DNA of 64,000 bases from the NCBI GenBank assembly GCA_030068145.1, contig JAPJBO010000826.1, positions 38,157-102,156 on the forward strand, written 5' to 3'. The notes under the pieces were generated by a model. It had not been told where the DNA came from. It worked only from the letters and a program-made list of their open reading frames with translations, and searched no databases. This stretch comes from Diplonema papillatum. Lineage: Eukaryota > Euglenozoa > Diplonemea > Diplonemida > Diplonemidae. Position 1 is the first letter of the stretch, and each line of letters starts with the position of its first letter. Shown one piece after another: positions 1-10,560 of the stretch. The translations under genes were made by a program, and so were the position numbers.

Positions 1-63
1 TCGAGTCGGGCGGTTTCGAGGAGTTCTGGGAAGCAGCGAAACCAGGCAGAGCCGGAGATCGCG

Positions 64-3000
64 ATGGAAGAGGACGCCTCTTGGTACCCGTTGCGGTTCC
101 GGGAGAACTCGTTCGAAGCGTGCGGCGCCGCCTTCGAGCTCGAGGACAACGGCTCCGTCGCGGTGGTCGGCAACACCGCGCGGAGCTGCCGCGTGGGGGT
201 CTCCAAAACCGGGGCGGCCGCCCACCTGCTCGTCTCCGGCAACCGGATCGACGCGTCGTCCGCCGCCGCGATCGTCGTGCACAGCGCGCAGAGATCGCCG
301 CTGAAACCTTGCCTTTGGATCGTCGACAACGCCGTTTCCGGGTCGGTGCTGGGCATCGCCATCACCGGCGTCCCTGTGCCCACGGAAGTCTCGCGAAACC
401 GAGTGGCGGACGTGTCGGTTGGCGTCCGCTTGCCCGCTGGCGACGGGCCGACAGAGGCGGCTTTGGTTGAGAACGCGGAGTGCTACCGGTCCCAAATCAA
501 AGACAACCGCATGCAGAGGGTGCAGACGGGCGTCGACGTGCAGGACGGGGGCGGGTGCTCGACAGCGAGGAGCCGCGACTTGCTGATTGCGGGCAATTTG
601 TTCGAATCCTGCGAAGCGGCCGTTCGTGTGGCGGCCGCCCGGGTCTGCACCGTTCCCGACTACATCTGCGTCAATGCGAACCAGGTTGAAGACTGCGACA
701 CTGGGTTCATCCTGCAGTCGGGAACCGCCACCTTTTCGGACAACCGGTTCACAAACTGCGCCAAAGTCGGCGTCCGCGTTCTCCCGTTGTCTGCAGCATG
801 CCTCCGTCGAAACGTCGTCACGGGAGGCGCCGTGTGCGTGAAAGCCACCGTCCGCGCCTCAATGCTGGGCTCCTTCGCCCCTGCCGAGCCGCAAGCGTGC
901 CGGCTGAACATCGAGGGCAACCGCTTCTCTCCCCACGGGGTTGCGGGGGTCGCCGTCGAGCTCGTCCTTGACCCGGCCAGAGAGACCTGCGCCGCGAGTG
1001 AGGATGATGAAGACAGCGTCCGTTCATCTTCCCTTCCATCGGACAGCGGGGAGAACCCTGCCCCCAGTCAAGACGACAGAGATGGTGCCGTCGGTGACCC
1101 CGTGAACGTGGAGGTTCTAGCGGTCGTGATGTCCGACAATGATGTGTCGTGCGACGGCGGCACCGGCGTCTCCCTCACCGTGCGGCAGCACGGCACAGCC
1201 GAGGCGCGCGGGGGCTTGCGCCGCAGCAACCGCGAAGCCCCCCGACGCGCCCACGCGCGCCGGAGCTCCAAAACCCCCCTCGCCGCCGAATCACCCGGGT
1301 TGGGATCGCAGCCTTCGCAGTCGCCGTCACCGCCGCCACCGATTGCCGCGGCTGCGGTCGACCCGGGTGCAGACGACCCTCCGCAGACCCCCACCAGCGG
1401 TGAGGAGAAACCCGAGACTCCAGATCTTGACGGGCAGGGCAAAGCCGAGGCTCCAGATCTCGACGGGCAGGGCGAAGGCGAGGCTCCAGATCTCGACGGG
1501 CAGGGCAAAGGCGAGGCTCCAGATCTCGACGGGCAGGGCGAAGGCGAGGCTCCAGATCTCGACGGGCAGGGCGAAGGCGAGGCTCCAGAACTCAACGGGC
1601 AGGGCAAACCCAAGGCACCAGATCTCAACGGGCAGGGCAAACTCGAGGCACCCCCGTCCGCCTCGTGGCCGCCCCCCGGCTTCGTCGGCGCTGTTTTGAA
1701 GCTCGTTTTCCGGGCAAACCGGTTCAGCGGGTCGGCGACTGCGGCCGTCGACGTCGACCCGGCGCCGGCGCAACGGCGGCGGGCCGCCGCCGCCGACGTC
1801 GCGTTTGACATCGAGTTTGCACAAAATGTGTTTTCCGCGGCCGCTGGCGCGGCGCTGGTGCACCGCCCGTGCGCTGCGGCCGGCGCGCCGCCGACGCGGG
1901 TAGCAGTCCGGGGCAACAGCATCACCGGGTCGTGCACGGCCGCCATCGCGTGCGTCGGGCCCTCGGCGCGTCTCCGGCCGGCGAGTGCGCGGTCGAAGCT
2001 GCCGTTCGACATGCGGGGGCTCCTCCGCGAGCCCGCGTCCCGGCGCAACCCCCGCCCGTGCCCCCCCAACGGCCCTCCGGACGCGGCGCAGCGTGGCTCT
2101 ACAGTCAGCTCTCGGGGCTCTGGCTTGCAGTTCGTCACGAGAAACGGGGCCGAAGCCACTGGCGCCGCCCCAGAGTGTGTCGGCTGCCCAAAGGAGGTGG
2201 AGAACCACGGTTTGCCAGGCGTGGCTGACGGCGGCGGGGCGGTGGCAGTTGGAAAGCACGAACGTGCTACGGGCGGAGTTCAATGCGAGAGGCCGCCGGA
2301 GTGCGACCCGGAGGGTTCGGTGTTCGAAGCCTCGGGGAACGTCATCGACGGCTGCGCAGCGGGCGTGGTCTTGCTGGGCATCGTCGGGGGGCGGGGGATC
2401 ACACCGTGCACAGAACAAAACCAGGGCCTGTCCGACCCCGTTCTCGCCGAGTCGAAGCGGGTTGGAAAGGAGCAGTCGGTCGTCGGCGGGGTCCTGTGCG
2501 ACGCGGCTGTGTCGATGCCTGCTCCTTCGCTCCATCGGGCCCGGCTGTCGTACGTCGTTGCCGGGAATCGCGTGCGCTGCACGCCGTTTGGGGTCGTGTT
2601 GCTCCAGTGCTACCGGCAAGACCGTGTCCCGCTGCACGCAGCGGACTTCTCAGGGGACGACGAAGAAGAACGGTGCGCGGGTGCCGCGCCGCGTGAGGAG
2701 GAGGGGGGAGGTGGATTCACGGACGGGTCCTTGGACTTCGTGCTGGTCGAAGGGAACCGGGCGAGTGGGTCCGACGTCGCGGTGCTGTGCGTGCAGTCCA
2801 GCGCGGCGGTGTTCGGTAACGTGTTCGCGGGCTGCAAGCGGTTTGCGGTCGAAGCGTTCCAAAGCAACGTGTGGGCCGAGCAAAACGAAGTCCGCGCCGG
2901 CGCCATCAACCGCGCTGACATCGCGCTGGAGCAGAGCAGCGGGTGCATCGCGAACAACATCCTAGCAGACGCGGGTCTCACCCTTGAGCAACTGCCGTCG

Positions 3001-4200
3001 CTGATGCTGTCCGACGCAGGAGGACACCCCGTGAACGAACACAGCGGCAACGTAGCCAAGCTCGACGAGTCGACAACCCGGCGGAAATCAGACGAACTTG
3101 ACCGCGAACAGGCGGCACCCGATATCCAGGAAGAACACAACGCACCGGCACCAAGCGAAGCCGGCGTGAACGAAACGCGCGGCTCCCAGGCGTCCTCTGA
3201 GGCCGGCGCGGACGCAGCTGCGAAGGTGCTCGCCGGGCACGGGAGTGACGCCGGGCGCGACGACGCCAGCGCAGGCAACGCGCGCAAAGGGAGCGGCGTG
3301 GGAGACGACGGCGGCGAGAAAGCGGCGGCCGTGCGCAAAGGAGCGAGCACGGCGAGCGGCGGCGAAGACGACGCCGCAGCCGCCGCGGCAGGCAGCCCCG
3401 AGGGGGACCCGAACGGTGCACACGCCGCGGTGGCTGGCGGCGGGCGGGAGACGCCGGAGGATGGGCGGGTACACGGTGAGGAAGCACGGGTGAACGGCTC
3501 TCGGACGGGGCGAATAGACACCCCGGAAACCGAGGAGGTCGGCCCGGGCTTGGAGGGCGACGGCACCGCTGGGTTGATTGAGCCCGGGCCGGAGGATGCG
3601 GCGTTCGATCCGTTTCCGGCGGCGGCGCTGCTGCTGAAGAACTGCGCCGAGCTGCGCGTGGCGGGGAACACGATCACCTCGGGCCGGTTCTTCGGCGTGC
3701 GGGCCACGGGCGCCTCGCGGGGGCTATCGCTGCACGGCAACGCGCTCAGCTGTCACTCCGCCGCGGAGCTGATGCTTGAACACGGCGCTTGCCTTCTTGC
3801 GGTGGCGAACACCATCGACTGTTCGAACGCCGCGTGCCGGGCCGTCCACGTCTCCACCGGAGCGTCCCTCACCTTCCGGGAAAACGCCGTCACCGGGCAA
3901 GTCCACAGCGTCGTGCCGAGGGTGCTGGTGGTCGGGGGGTGCGCGGCGCTCTTCGAGAAGAACTCGTTTGCCGGCGGCAAAGCGGCGGTCCTGCGCTTCG
4001 AGGGCGGCGGCGGCGCGTCGCGCGTTGCGGGCAACAAAGTCGCGGTGGCGGCGGGCGCGGACCCCCCGTTCTCGACGGACGAAGCGGCCGCGCCGGTGTT
4101 CGAGATGAACGAAATCTCGGCCGCCGTGCCTCCCGCCTCGGCTGCGTACTTCGACGACGATGCGACCGATGTTAGCAGCGAGGTCCCCGCTTACTCTTAG
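64..4200 (+). CDS. Right-handed beta-helix repeat protein, 1378 aa, possibly 5'-partial
   Basis: The protein consists of many degenerate 20-30-residue turns of the type 'hxGNxIxxCxxGhxh' (for example VVGNTARSCRVGV, LVSGNRIDASSAAAI, VAGNTITSGRFFGV). This is the sequence signature of NosD/pectate-lyase-like parallel beta-helices (PbH1 repeats). Such folds often bind carbohydrate or act as structural or adhesive surfaces; no catalytic residues can be assigned, so a function is not claimed. Two low-complexity inserts interrupt the helix: an acidic/Gly 11-residue repeat near residues 450-530 and a long Ala/Gly/Glu/Asp/Ser-rich linker near residues 990-1180. No signal peptide or membrane segment is visible. 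The frame stays open from the window edge to this ATG, so the real start may lie upstream and the N-terminus may be missing. The stop at 4198-4200 is followed by tandem copies of the gene's own 3' end. Composition is strongly GC-rich, as in the other genes here. Confidence 0.75.
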   Translation: MEEDASWYPLRFRENSFEACGAAFELEDNGSVAVVGNTARSCRVGVSKTGAAAHLLVSGNRIDASSAAAIVVHSAQRSPLKPCLWIVDNAVSGSVLGIAITGVPVPTEVSRNRVADVSVGVRLPAGDGPTEAALVENAECYRSQIKDNRMQRVQTGVDVQDGGGCSTARSRDLLIAGNLFESCEAAVRVAAARVCTVPDYICVNANQVEDCDTGFILQSGTATFSDNRFTNCAKVGVRVLPLSAACLRRNVVTGGAVCVKATVRASMLGSFAPAEPQACRLNIEGNRFSPHGVAGVAVELVLDPARETCAASEDDEDSVRSSSLPSDSGENPAPSQDDRDGAVGDPVNVEVLAVVMSDNDVSCDGGTGVSLTVRQHGTAEARGGLRRSNREAPRRAHARRSSKTPLAAESPGLGSQPSQSPSPPPPIAAAAVDPGADDPPQTPTSGEEKPETPDLDGQGKAEAPDLDGQGEGEAPDLDGQGKGEAPDLDGQGEGEAPDLDGQGEGEAPELNGQGKPKAPDLNGQGKLEAPPSASWPPPGFVGAVLKLVFRANRFSGSATAAVDVDPAPAQRRRAAAADVAFDIEFAQNVFSAAAGAALVHRPCAAAGAPPTRVAVRGNSITGSCTAAIACVGPSARLRPASARSKLPFDMRGLLREPASRRNPRPCPPNGPPDAAQRGSTVSSRGSGLQFVTRNGAEATGAAPECVGCPKEVENHGLPGVADGGGAVAVGKHERATGGVQCERPPECDPEGSVFEASGNVIDGCAAGVVLLGIVGGRGITPCTEQNQGLSDPVLAESKRVGKEQSVVGGVLCDAAVSMPAPSLHRARLSYVVAGNRVRCTPFGVVLLQCYRQDRVPLHAADFSGDDEEERCAGAAPREEEGGGGFTDGSLDFVLVEGNRASGSDVAVLCVQSSAAVFGNVFAGCKRFAVEAFQSNVWAEQNEVRAGAINRADIALEQSSGCIANNILADAGLTLEQLPSLMLSDAGGHPVNEHSGNVAKLDESTTRRKSDELDREQAAPDIQEEHNAPAPSEAGVNETRGSQASSEAGADAAAKVLAGHGSDAGRDDASAGNARKGSGVGDDGGEKAAAVRKGASTASGGEDDAAAAAAGSPEGDPNGAHAAVAGGGRETPEDGRVHGEEARVNGSRTGRIDTPETEEVGPGLEGDGTAGLIEPGPEDAAFDPFPAAALLLKNCAELRVAGNTITSGRFFGVRATGASRGLSLHGNALSCHSAAELMLEHGACLLAVANTIDCSNAACRAVHVSTGASLTFRENAVTGQVHSVVPRVLVVGGCAALFEKNSFAGGKAAVLRFEGGGGASRVAGNKVAVAAGADPPFSTDEAAAPVFEMNEISAAVPPASAAYFDDDATDVSSEVPAYS
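1411..1647 (+). repeat. In-frame 33-bp coding minisatellite (seven copies)
   Basis: About seven copies of a 33-bp unit encode the 11-residue repeat EAPDLDGQGKG with K/E and D/N variants. The unit length is a multiple of three, so copy-number changes keep the frame. It sits in a loop-like insertion between beta-helix turns. Confidence 0.9.
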
Positions 4201-4700
4201 AATAGCTCGCGAGTTCAAGAAGGGGAATGCGTATGAATGAATGACAATGTTGTGCTCGCTCGCGATTCAAGAAAAGGGATACGTATGCAGTGTTCATGAC
4301 TCCCGTCTCGAAGGACGACGCGGCCGCGCCGGTGTTCGAGATGAACGAAATCTCGGCCGCCGCGCCGGCCGCTTCGGCTGCGTACTTCGACGACGATGCG
4401 ACCGATGTTAGCGAGGTCCCCGCTTACTCTTAGAACTCGCTCGCGAGTTCAAGAAGGGGAATGCGTATGAATGAATGACAACGTTGTGCTCGCGATTCAA
4501 GAAGAGGGATACGCATGCACAACAATGTTGTGTTCATGACCCCCGACGGACGACGCGGCCGCGCCGGTGTTCGAGATGAGCGAAATCTCGGCCGCCGCGC
4601 CCGCCGCTTCGGCTGCGTACTTCGACGACGAGGCGACCGATGTTAGCAGCGAGGTCCCCGCTTACTCTTAGAGTAGCTCGCGATTCAAGAAGCGGGATGC
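4078..4700 (+). repeat. Tandem copies of the beta-helix gene's 3' end
   Basis: The last ~120 coding bases plus ~115 bases of 3' flank recur at 4315-4549 and again from 4550, with a period near 236 bp. Each copy contains the segment encoding FEMNEISAA...AYFDDDATDVS, the stop codon and the following 'gcgattcaagaag' flank. The copies differ by scattered substitutions and a ~10-base indel near 4285. The downstream copies lack the rest of the gene and are not expected to be expressed alone. Confidence 0.9.
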
Positions 4701-5570
4701 GTGTCTTTCGAGCATGGTCCGCCGGCGAGAGGCTTTGAAGCCCCAGGTTCGCAAGCGGACCTTACTTCGAAAAAGCTGGGCGCCCGGCTTTTTCGCGGCC
4801 GCGCGAGTCGCTGGGCATCCGTTGACGGCATTTGGCGGCGATGCCTGACGCAGATCATCAAGGAACAACAACGCCGCCGATATATGAGGGAATGTACCGA
4901 CGAAAATGCAACAGTCAACACCGATCTTCCTCAGTGGACCCGTTCGATATACGGGCTTCTACGACGACTACTACTATGGAGCAGTGGTGCGCTCCTGGAG
5001 GCTGTGCCTCTTGACACCGGCTGAGACGCGCATCGTACAATGCCGAGCGCTAGCGCGTGTCGTAAGAGCATGCACAGCACGACGAAAGAAAGTCCCCGGT
5101 TCACTCCGTCAGAGGCACACTGGCCCGGCTTCGCGATTTTTCTTTGTCAGGTCTTGCGACCGCTGCGATGGGGATCTTTCATCCAGTCATCATCACTTTT
5201 CAAAACACTCGCCGTCACCAGCGTAGCATGTTTCAGGTTTCGAAAAGAAGCCGAAACGAAAAGCAAAAACAAGCCCAAGTAACCCAGTAATCGTCGAGAC
5301 TCGACCTGCTTTAGATCTACATCCGAATGCCACCTAAACACAACAAGTTGTCGACAAACGAACAAGTAAGCGGAAAAGAAACAAAAACCTACGCATTCCT
5401 TCGTAAGCGCGGCGACCGAAACGCCTTCCTTCGGAGCCTCGCGGTGGCACCTTTTCCAGGGTCGCCCGCCCACGGTTTCTTGGTGGTTCCCGTCTTCACA
5501 GTTCTTCCGCACCTTTCCTATGCAACGGTACCCCCCACTTCGTTTTGCACCACGTAGGGTATGGCGCAAG
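4701..5570. other. Intergenic, no gene recognised
   Basis: Short ORFs occur on both strands, but none has a recognisable domain or the strong GC bias of the neighbouring genes. Nothing else is supported here. Confidence 0.5.
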
Positions 5571-5584
5571 CTGCTTGGGACGCA

Positions 5585-6650
5585 ACTGGCGTCAAGGTAA
5601 GTCTTCTGGAGTGGGGTATCCACAGAAGCTGAGAGTCCGTATCCTCGATGAGCCATGTTGGATAACTCTGTGCTACTATAATTGGCGTCAATGTAAGTCT
5701 CCTGCTGAGAGTCCGTATCCTCGACGAGCCACGTTGGATAACTCTGTGCTACTATAATTGGCGTCAATGTAAGTCTCCTGCTGAGAGTCCGTATCCTCGA
5801 CGAGCCACGTTGGATAACTCTGTGCTACTATAATTGGCGTCAATGTAAGTCTCCTGCTGAGAGTCCGTATCCTCGACGAGCCACGTTGGATAACTCTGTG
5901 CTACTATAATTGGCGTCAATGTAAGTCTCCTGCTGAGAGTCCGTATCCTCGACGAGCCACGTTGGATAACTCTGTGCTACTATAATTGGCGTCAATGTAA
6001 GTCTCCTGCTGAGAGTCCGTATCCTCGACGAGCCACGTTGGATAACTCTGTGCTACTATAATTGGCGTCAATGTAAGTCTCCTGCTGAGAGTCCGTATCC
6101 TCGACGAGCCACGTTGGATAACTCTGTGCTACTATAATTGGCGTCAATGTAAGTCTCCTGCTGAGAGTCCGTATCCTCGACGAGCCACGTTGGATAACTC
6201 TGTGCTACTATAATTGGCGTCAATGTAAGTCTCCTGCTGAGAGTCCGTATCCTCGACGAGCCACGTTGGATAACTCTGTGCTACTATAATTGGCGTCAAT
6301 GTAAGTCTCCTGCTGAGAGTCCGTATCCTCGACGAGCCACGTTGGATAACTCTGTGCTACTATAATTGGCGTCAATGTAAGTCTCCTGCTGAGAGTCCGT
6401 ATCCTCGACGAGCCACGTTGGATAACTCTGTGCTACTATAATTGGCGTCAATGTAAGTCTCCTGCTGAGAGTCCGTATCCTCGACGAGCCACGTTGGATA
6501 TCTCTGTGCTACTATAGTTGGCGTCAATGTAAGTCTCCTGCTGAGAGTCCGTATCCTCGACGAGCCATGTTGGATAACTCTGTGCTACTACAACTGGCGT
6601 CGAGATGAGTCTCCTGGAATGGGGTATCCACAGAAGCTGAGAGTCCGCTT
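5585..6650. repeat. 76-bp tandem repeat array (~13 copies)
   Basis: The unit begins near 'ggcgtcaatgtaagtctcc' and ends 'ctctgtgctactataatt'. Spacing between successive 'cctgctgagagtcc' segments is 76 bp (5701, 5777, 5853 and onward). The central copies are almost identical. The outermost units at 5585 and 6600 are more divergent and share a 'ggggtatccacagaagctgagagtcc' segment, so the array edges mirror each other. Each unit contains 'gtaagt' and a 'ctactataatt' AT-rich segment. Confidence 0.95.
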
Positions 6651-6734
6651 TCAGATCATGTCGAGTACAAGCGTGCACATTGGGCGTAGCCGCCCCGCCG
6701 CACAAAATAACGAAACAGTCTAAAAAAGTAAACA

Positions 6735-6965
6735 CGAAAACCCTGCTCAACTTGTAGAACGTGGGGGGCCCAAGACTACACTCCACGAAGGAATGTACTT
6801 GGTGTCGGTCACAAACAGTCCCGGACATGGCTAGCCATAACCCACAGCGAAAGCGTGCACCAAATATACAACCCGTAACCATATAGCCCTTTCTTGCTGT
6901 AAGAGAACCCATTCATGAACGGTCACACGGAGACCCTAAACCCCCGGAATTTTAAGCGAACTATA
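6735..6965 (+). repeat. Dispersed leader repeat, copy 1
   Basis: About 210 bp starting 'gctcaacttgtagaacgtgg' are ~93-95% identical by eye to 52692-52905. Both copies end a few tens of bases before the start of otherwise unrelated genes. The segment ends with 'cggagaccctaaa' and 'aagcgaact', a short motif that recurs elsewhere in the window. Confidence 0.9.
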
Positions 6966-6984
6966 ACTCTGAAAAAAGGGCCGG

Positions 6985-6991
6985 GTGCAGG
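6985..6991 (+). promoter_or_regulatory. Possible (trans-)splice acceptor before the STIMATE-like gene
   Basis: The sequence gtgcag|g lies 15 bases before the ATG at 7006. Similar 'cag|g' sites precede several other genes in the window. Its use as a splice acceptor is inference. Confidence 0.3.
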
Positions 6992-7005
6992 AAACGCGAG
7001 CCACG

Positions 7006-7848
7006 ATGCCGGCTCCTCTGGATGACGAGCACACGTGTACGATAGTCGACGGGTGGTTTGACTGGACGGTGCAAGGGCTCCTCGCCGCGACGTGCATCGG
7101 GCTTCTGATCGCGAAGTGGCAGTGCGTCGAGAAGAACAAGCGCCCGTTCTGGCTGTGGGCCGCGGACAACTCGAAGCAGAGCTCCGGGTTCTTCCTAGCG
7201 CACCTCGGAAACATCGTGACCAGCGAGCTGCTGAAGGGGCAGAGCACCTCGCCGTGCGTTTGGTACGTGATCAACATCTTCCTGGACTGCACTCTTCGGG
7301 TCGTAATGGCATACGCCGTCCTCGCAGCTTTCATGCGGTACTTCAAGAAGCACGGGCCCAGCGACATGGTGTTCGGCGAGTACGGAGACCCGGACGTCCT
7401 CGGCCGGCGGCGCGTGTTCTGCACGTGGCTGAAGCAGTCGTTCCTGTGGGACTTCGTCGTCATCTCCACCCGAGTAGTACTCTCTCTCCTCATCTGGGCC
7501 GCCGACGCGCCGCTGTCCTCCGTCGGCAACTGGATCATGGGGCCTCTCGAGGACTACACCAAGCAGCACGGCCATGCTTTGGAGCTCGTGTTGGTGATGG
7601 CTGTAATCCCGACAGTGCTGATCTCCTTCCAATTGTGGGTGCAGGACGCATTCCTGCAGCACCACACGAGGCACGACGGCGGATTCGTCCAGCGGTACTG
7701 CCCATGCTTCTCGTGCTGCGAGCCTTCAGAGGAAGGCTACCGCGAGAGCGTCATTGAAGAGTTCGATTCAACTTCCGACGACGAACGACGGAGCCCTGTG
7801 GTAAACTGCGATGTTACAGACGAGGAGCACGTCGTTTCCGTGGACTGA
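7006..7848 (+). CDS. STIMATE/TMEM110-family membrane protein, 280 aa
   Basis: The start of the protein carries the family pattern: Cys, then GWFDWTVQGLLA, the RPFWLWAADNSKQ block, an HLGN segment, and 'SPCVWYVINIFLDCTL'. These are the conserved features of the STIMATE family (TMEM110 in animals, YPL162C-type vacuolar membrane proteins in fungi). Animal STIMATE is an ER multi-pass protein that promotes STIM-Orai calcium entry; whether this homologue does so is unknown. Four hydrophobic segments are visible, near residues 20-40, 85-110, 145-170 and 195-220. They are followed by a Cys-rich CPCFSCCEP patch and an acidic Ser/Asp tail that looks cytosolic. The first ATG is at 7006. An in-frame GTG lies 21 bases upstream and is unlikely to be used in a eukaryote. 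The length is typical of the family. The downstream 1.6 kb is filled with decayed copies of its 3' half. Confidence 0.8.
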   Translation: MPAPLDDEHTCTIVDGWFDWTVQGLLAATCIGLLIAKWQCVEKNKRPFWLWAADNSKQSSGFFLAHLGNIVTSELLKGQSTSPCVWYVINIFLDCTLRVVMAYAVLAAFMRYFKKHGPSDMVFGEYGDPDVLGRRRVFCTWLKQSFLWDFVVISTRVVLSLLIWAADAPLSSVGNWIMGPLEDYTKQHGHALELVLVMAVIPTVLISFQLWVQDAFLQHHTRHDGGFVQRYCPCFSCCEPSEEGYRESVIEEFDSTSDDERRSPVVNCDVTDEEHVVSVD

Positions 7849-7859
7849 GGACTGCAGAA

Positions 7860-9470
7860 TAGATCCCGTAGTGTCATCGATGCAGACTTTCAAAGCGTGC
7901 GATTGCGACGACTGAGCGCGGAGCCCTGTGGTAAGATGCTGTTCCAGACGTGGAACACGTTCCTTCCAACAGACCCCTTCCATCGACTAGTGTCATCGAT
8001 GCCGCCTTTCGAAGTGTACTATTGCGTGTCATCGATGCGCCTTTCGAAGTGTACGATTGCGATGATGAAGTGCGGAGCCCTGTGGTAAACTGTTGCAGAC
8101 GTGGACCAGCAGTGTCATCGATGCAGCCTTTCGAAGTGTGCGATTGCGACGACGATGCGCGGAGCCCTTGGTAAACTGCGCTGCTACAGACGAGGAACAC
8201 GTTCCTTCCAACAGACCCCTTCCATCGACTAGTGTCATCGATGCAGCCTTTCGAAGTGTACAATTGGACGAAGTGCGGAGCTCTGTGGTAAACTGTTGTT
8301 GCAGACGTGGAACAGCGGTGCCATCGAGGAACACCGTTCTTCCATCAGACCTCTTCCATCGACTAGTGTTATCGATGCAGCCTTTCCTGGCGGAACTTCT
8401 TGAAGGTGCACTCGTCCCAGTGCCCTTGCTTCTCAATGTGCAAGCCGTCGGAGGAGTGCGACCACGAAAACGCTCATAATCGACGACGATGGACAGAGCC
8501 GTGCGGGTGCTACAGACGGGGAACTCTGTTTACGTGTCATCGATGCAGTCTTTCCTCGCGGAACTTCAAGAAGCATGCCTTTTTAGCTCGTGTTGGTGGG
8601 GGTGGCAGCCTTTCGAAGTGTACAATTGGACGAAGTGCGGAGCTCTGTGGTAAACTGTTGTTGCAGACGTGGAACAGCGGTGCCATCGAGGAACACCGTT
8701 CTTCCATCAGACCCCTTCCATCGACTAGTGTTATCGATGCAGCCTTTCCTGGCGGAACTTCTTGAAGGTGCACTCGTCCCAGTGCCCTTGCTTCTCAATG
8801 TGTAAGCCGTCGGAGGAATGCGACCACGAAAGCGCTCATAATCGACGACGATGGACAGAGCCGTGCGGGTGCTACAGACGGGGAACTCTGTTTACGTGTC
8901 ATCGATGCAGTCTTTCCTCGCAGAACTTCAAGAAGCATGCCTTTTTAGCTCGTGTTGGTGATGGCTGTCCTCCTACCAGTGCTGATCTTCTTCCAGTGGT
9001 GGGTACAGGACACATTCCTGCAACACGACACGAGACATGACGGGGCACTCGTCCCGGCGGTACTGCCCACGTGCGGCCTCCGGAGGAATGCGACCACGAG
9101 AGCGCTGGTAATCACGACGAAGGACAGAGCCCCGACAGACGAGGAACATGCGTCTTTCGTGAATTGGTGCCATCGTTTTAGCCTTTGCCGGGGAACTTCA
9201 ATACGCATGCCATTTGGAGCTTGGATGGCCGCCGATTGTCGGTGCAGGACGTGTTCTTGCAACCCGGTGAACTCACTTCGATATGAATCAGAAGGGAAAC
9301 CCCCGCTTTCTGCTTCGGTCAACACGACATCGGGAATGCGCCGGGTGAGCCGAGATCAATCAAAAGCGTCCTCAGTAGACGGAACCCGACCCGCAACCAA
9401 ATCCAACCGCTTCCTGAATATCCCTCCACTGTGGTCTTTCGGTCACAAGCATCATCACGCGCTCTGAACT
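7860..9470 (+). pseudogene. Decayed tandem fragments of the STIMATE-like gene
   Basis: Pieces matching the gene's 3' half recur many times with stops and frameshifts. 8945-9060 matches 7585-7700 (fourth membrane segment to the Cys patch). 8400-8480 and 8762-8840 match the Cys patch and tail. Several 'gagccctgtggtaaactg...acagacgagg' pieces match 7793-7830, and 9217-9262 is another weak copy. A ~362-bp block is repeated directly (8400 onward versus 8762 onward), and 'gtgtcatcgatgcagccttt' recurs about eight times between them. None retains an open copy of the gene. Confidence 0.85.
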
Positions 9471-9479
9471 GAACAAACG

Positions 9480-10345
9480 CGTGGGCGCCCCCAAGTCTAC
9501 TTTCCTAGCGATTGTGCTGGGACGTCATATTAGTCACAACCGCAAACACTCAGGGCTGATACCGTGTCCGTAGCTTAAGGACCGAAACACGGTGCAGATC
9601 GGACCAGTGCGGTGTTGGGCAAATATCCATTCCAAGCCACACTGCGGACTCTCCCTTCCGCCCCCCTTTCACTACAATCTGGCCCAATGGGTTCCGCACA
9701 CCCGTTTCAGAATAAAACGCGAAACCACCTGACTGTTTTCACCTGTCACGGGTTTATATTGAGCGGGCCGTGTGGGCGGCACCTCGAGATGCCAGTCACT
9801 TCTCTCGATCTGCTTCCTTCCTATCAGAATGGCCAGGAGAGCCAGTGTTCGAGGAGAAGGCAGCCTTCGGAGACCTCCCTGAAGAGTGACCCAACGCAGC
9901 CGTATCTATTCCTTCTCCTGCATTCCCTCCTGAAGATCCTCCTGGAGGCCGGCAACGAACAACGAAACCGTGCCAAGAACTCTCCATGTGTGACCAAACC
10001 ACGACCAACACGTTGCGAATGAGAAACCGTCTAAAATAAGAGAACAATTGTTGTGTGTTGTGATTGTCGGCAACACAACACACTTGCCGAGAGAGTCCCC
10101 CGGAGACTGTAAAAGCCCGGACGTTTCAAGCGAACTTTCACCCTGTTGGAGAACGAAAGGAAAGGTCATGAAAATCGATGGGCGGTACGAGTTGGCGATA
10201 CGTTCAAGTCTCAATCACTGCACCTGCCTGGGGCTTCCGTGGCTCGGGGAGGTGTCCCACCAGTTGTTACAAAGCTAGCCCTTCCTTATCCCGACTGTGA
10301 TGTTTTGCACAACGTCAGACTGGCTCAGCAGAATCTCTTCTTTTT
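9480..10345. other. Intergenic with dispersed repeat pieces
   Basis: No gene is recognised. 9540-9640 ('gctgataccgtgtccg...ggaccagtgcggtgttg') resembles pieces at 30690-30780, 31490-31545 and 59970-60040, so it belongs to a decayed dispersed family. 10101-10145 carries the 'cggagac...aagcgaact' motif also seen near 6940 and 52870. Confidence 0.5.
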
Positions 10346-10349
10346 ATTT

Positions 10350-10560
10350 TACAGACGCGCCAGCTTGGAAGGAAATGCTCGACGATGCGGCCAGACAAAG
10401 AACCGAAGGGAAAGAGCCGAAGGGAGGAGAGTGTTGAACGGACGTGAGGTCATGCGGGTTTACCCCTACATGACAAATCATACAACACAACAGGTCAAAG
10501 TCCTGAGTGAGAAAACAACACACGGTGATGTAAGCAAAGAACAAAACAAAAAAAACTTTA
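10350..10560 (+). repeat. Dispersed ~250-330-bp repeat family, copy 1
   Basis: The block containing 'cgccagcttggaaggaaatg', 'gtgttgaacggacgtgaggt' and 'gtcctgagtgagaaaacaac' recurs at 15845-16150 and 44065-44400, with a reverse fragment at 29417-29482. It has no coding capacity and no terminal inverted repeats that I can see. Confidence 0.85.

Noticed and set aside
1068..3740. Long antisense ORFs within the beta-helix gene
   Set aside because: High-GC coding DNA keeps antisense frames open; composition (Arg/Ser/Pro-rich) and lack of motifs mark them as shadows.
5633..6625. CRISPR-like array
   Set aside because: The 76-bp units are contiguous and identical with no unique spacers; the sequence is eukaryotic tandem-repeat DNA.
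6985..7005. GTG start for the STIMATE-like gene
   Set aside because: A non-AUG start is unlikely in a eukaryote, and the ATG at 7006 fits the family N-terminus. The GTG overlaps a possible acceptor.
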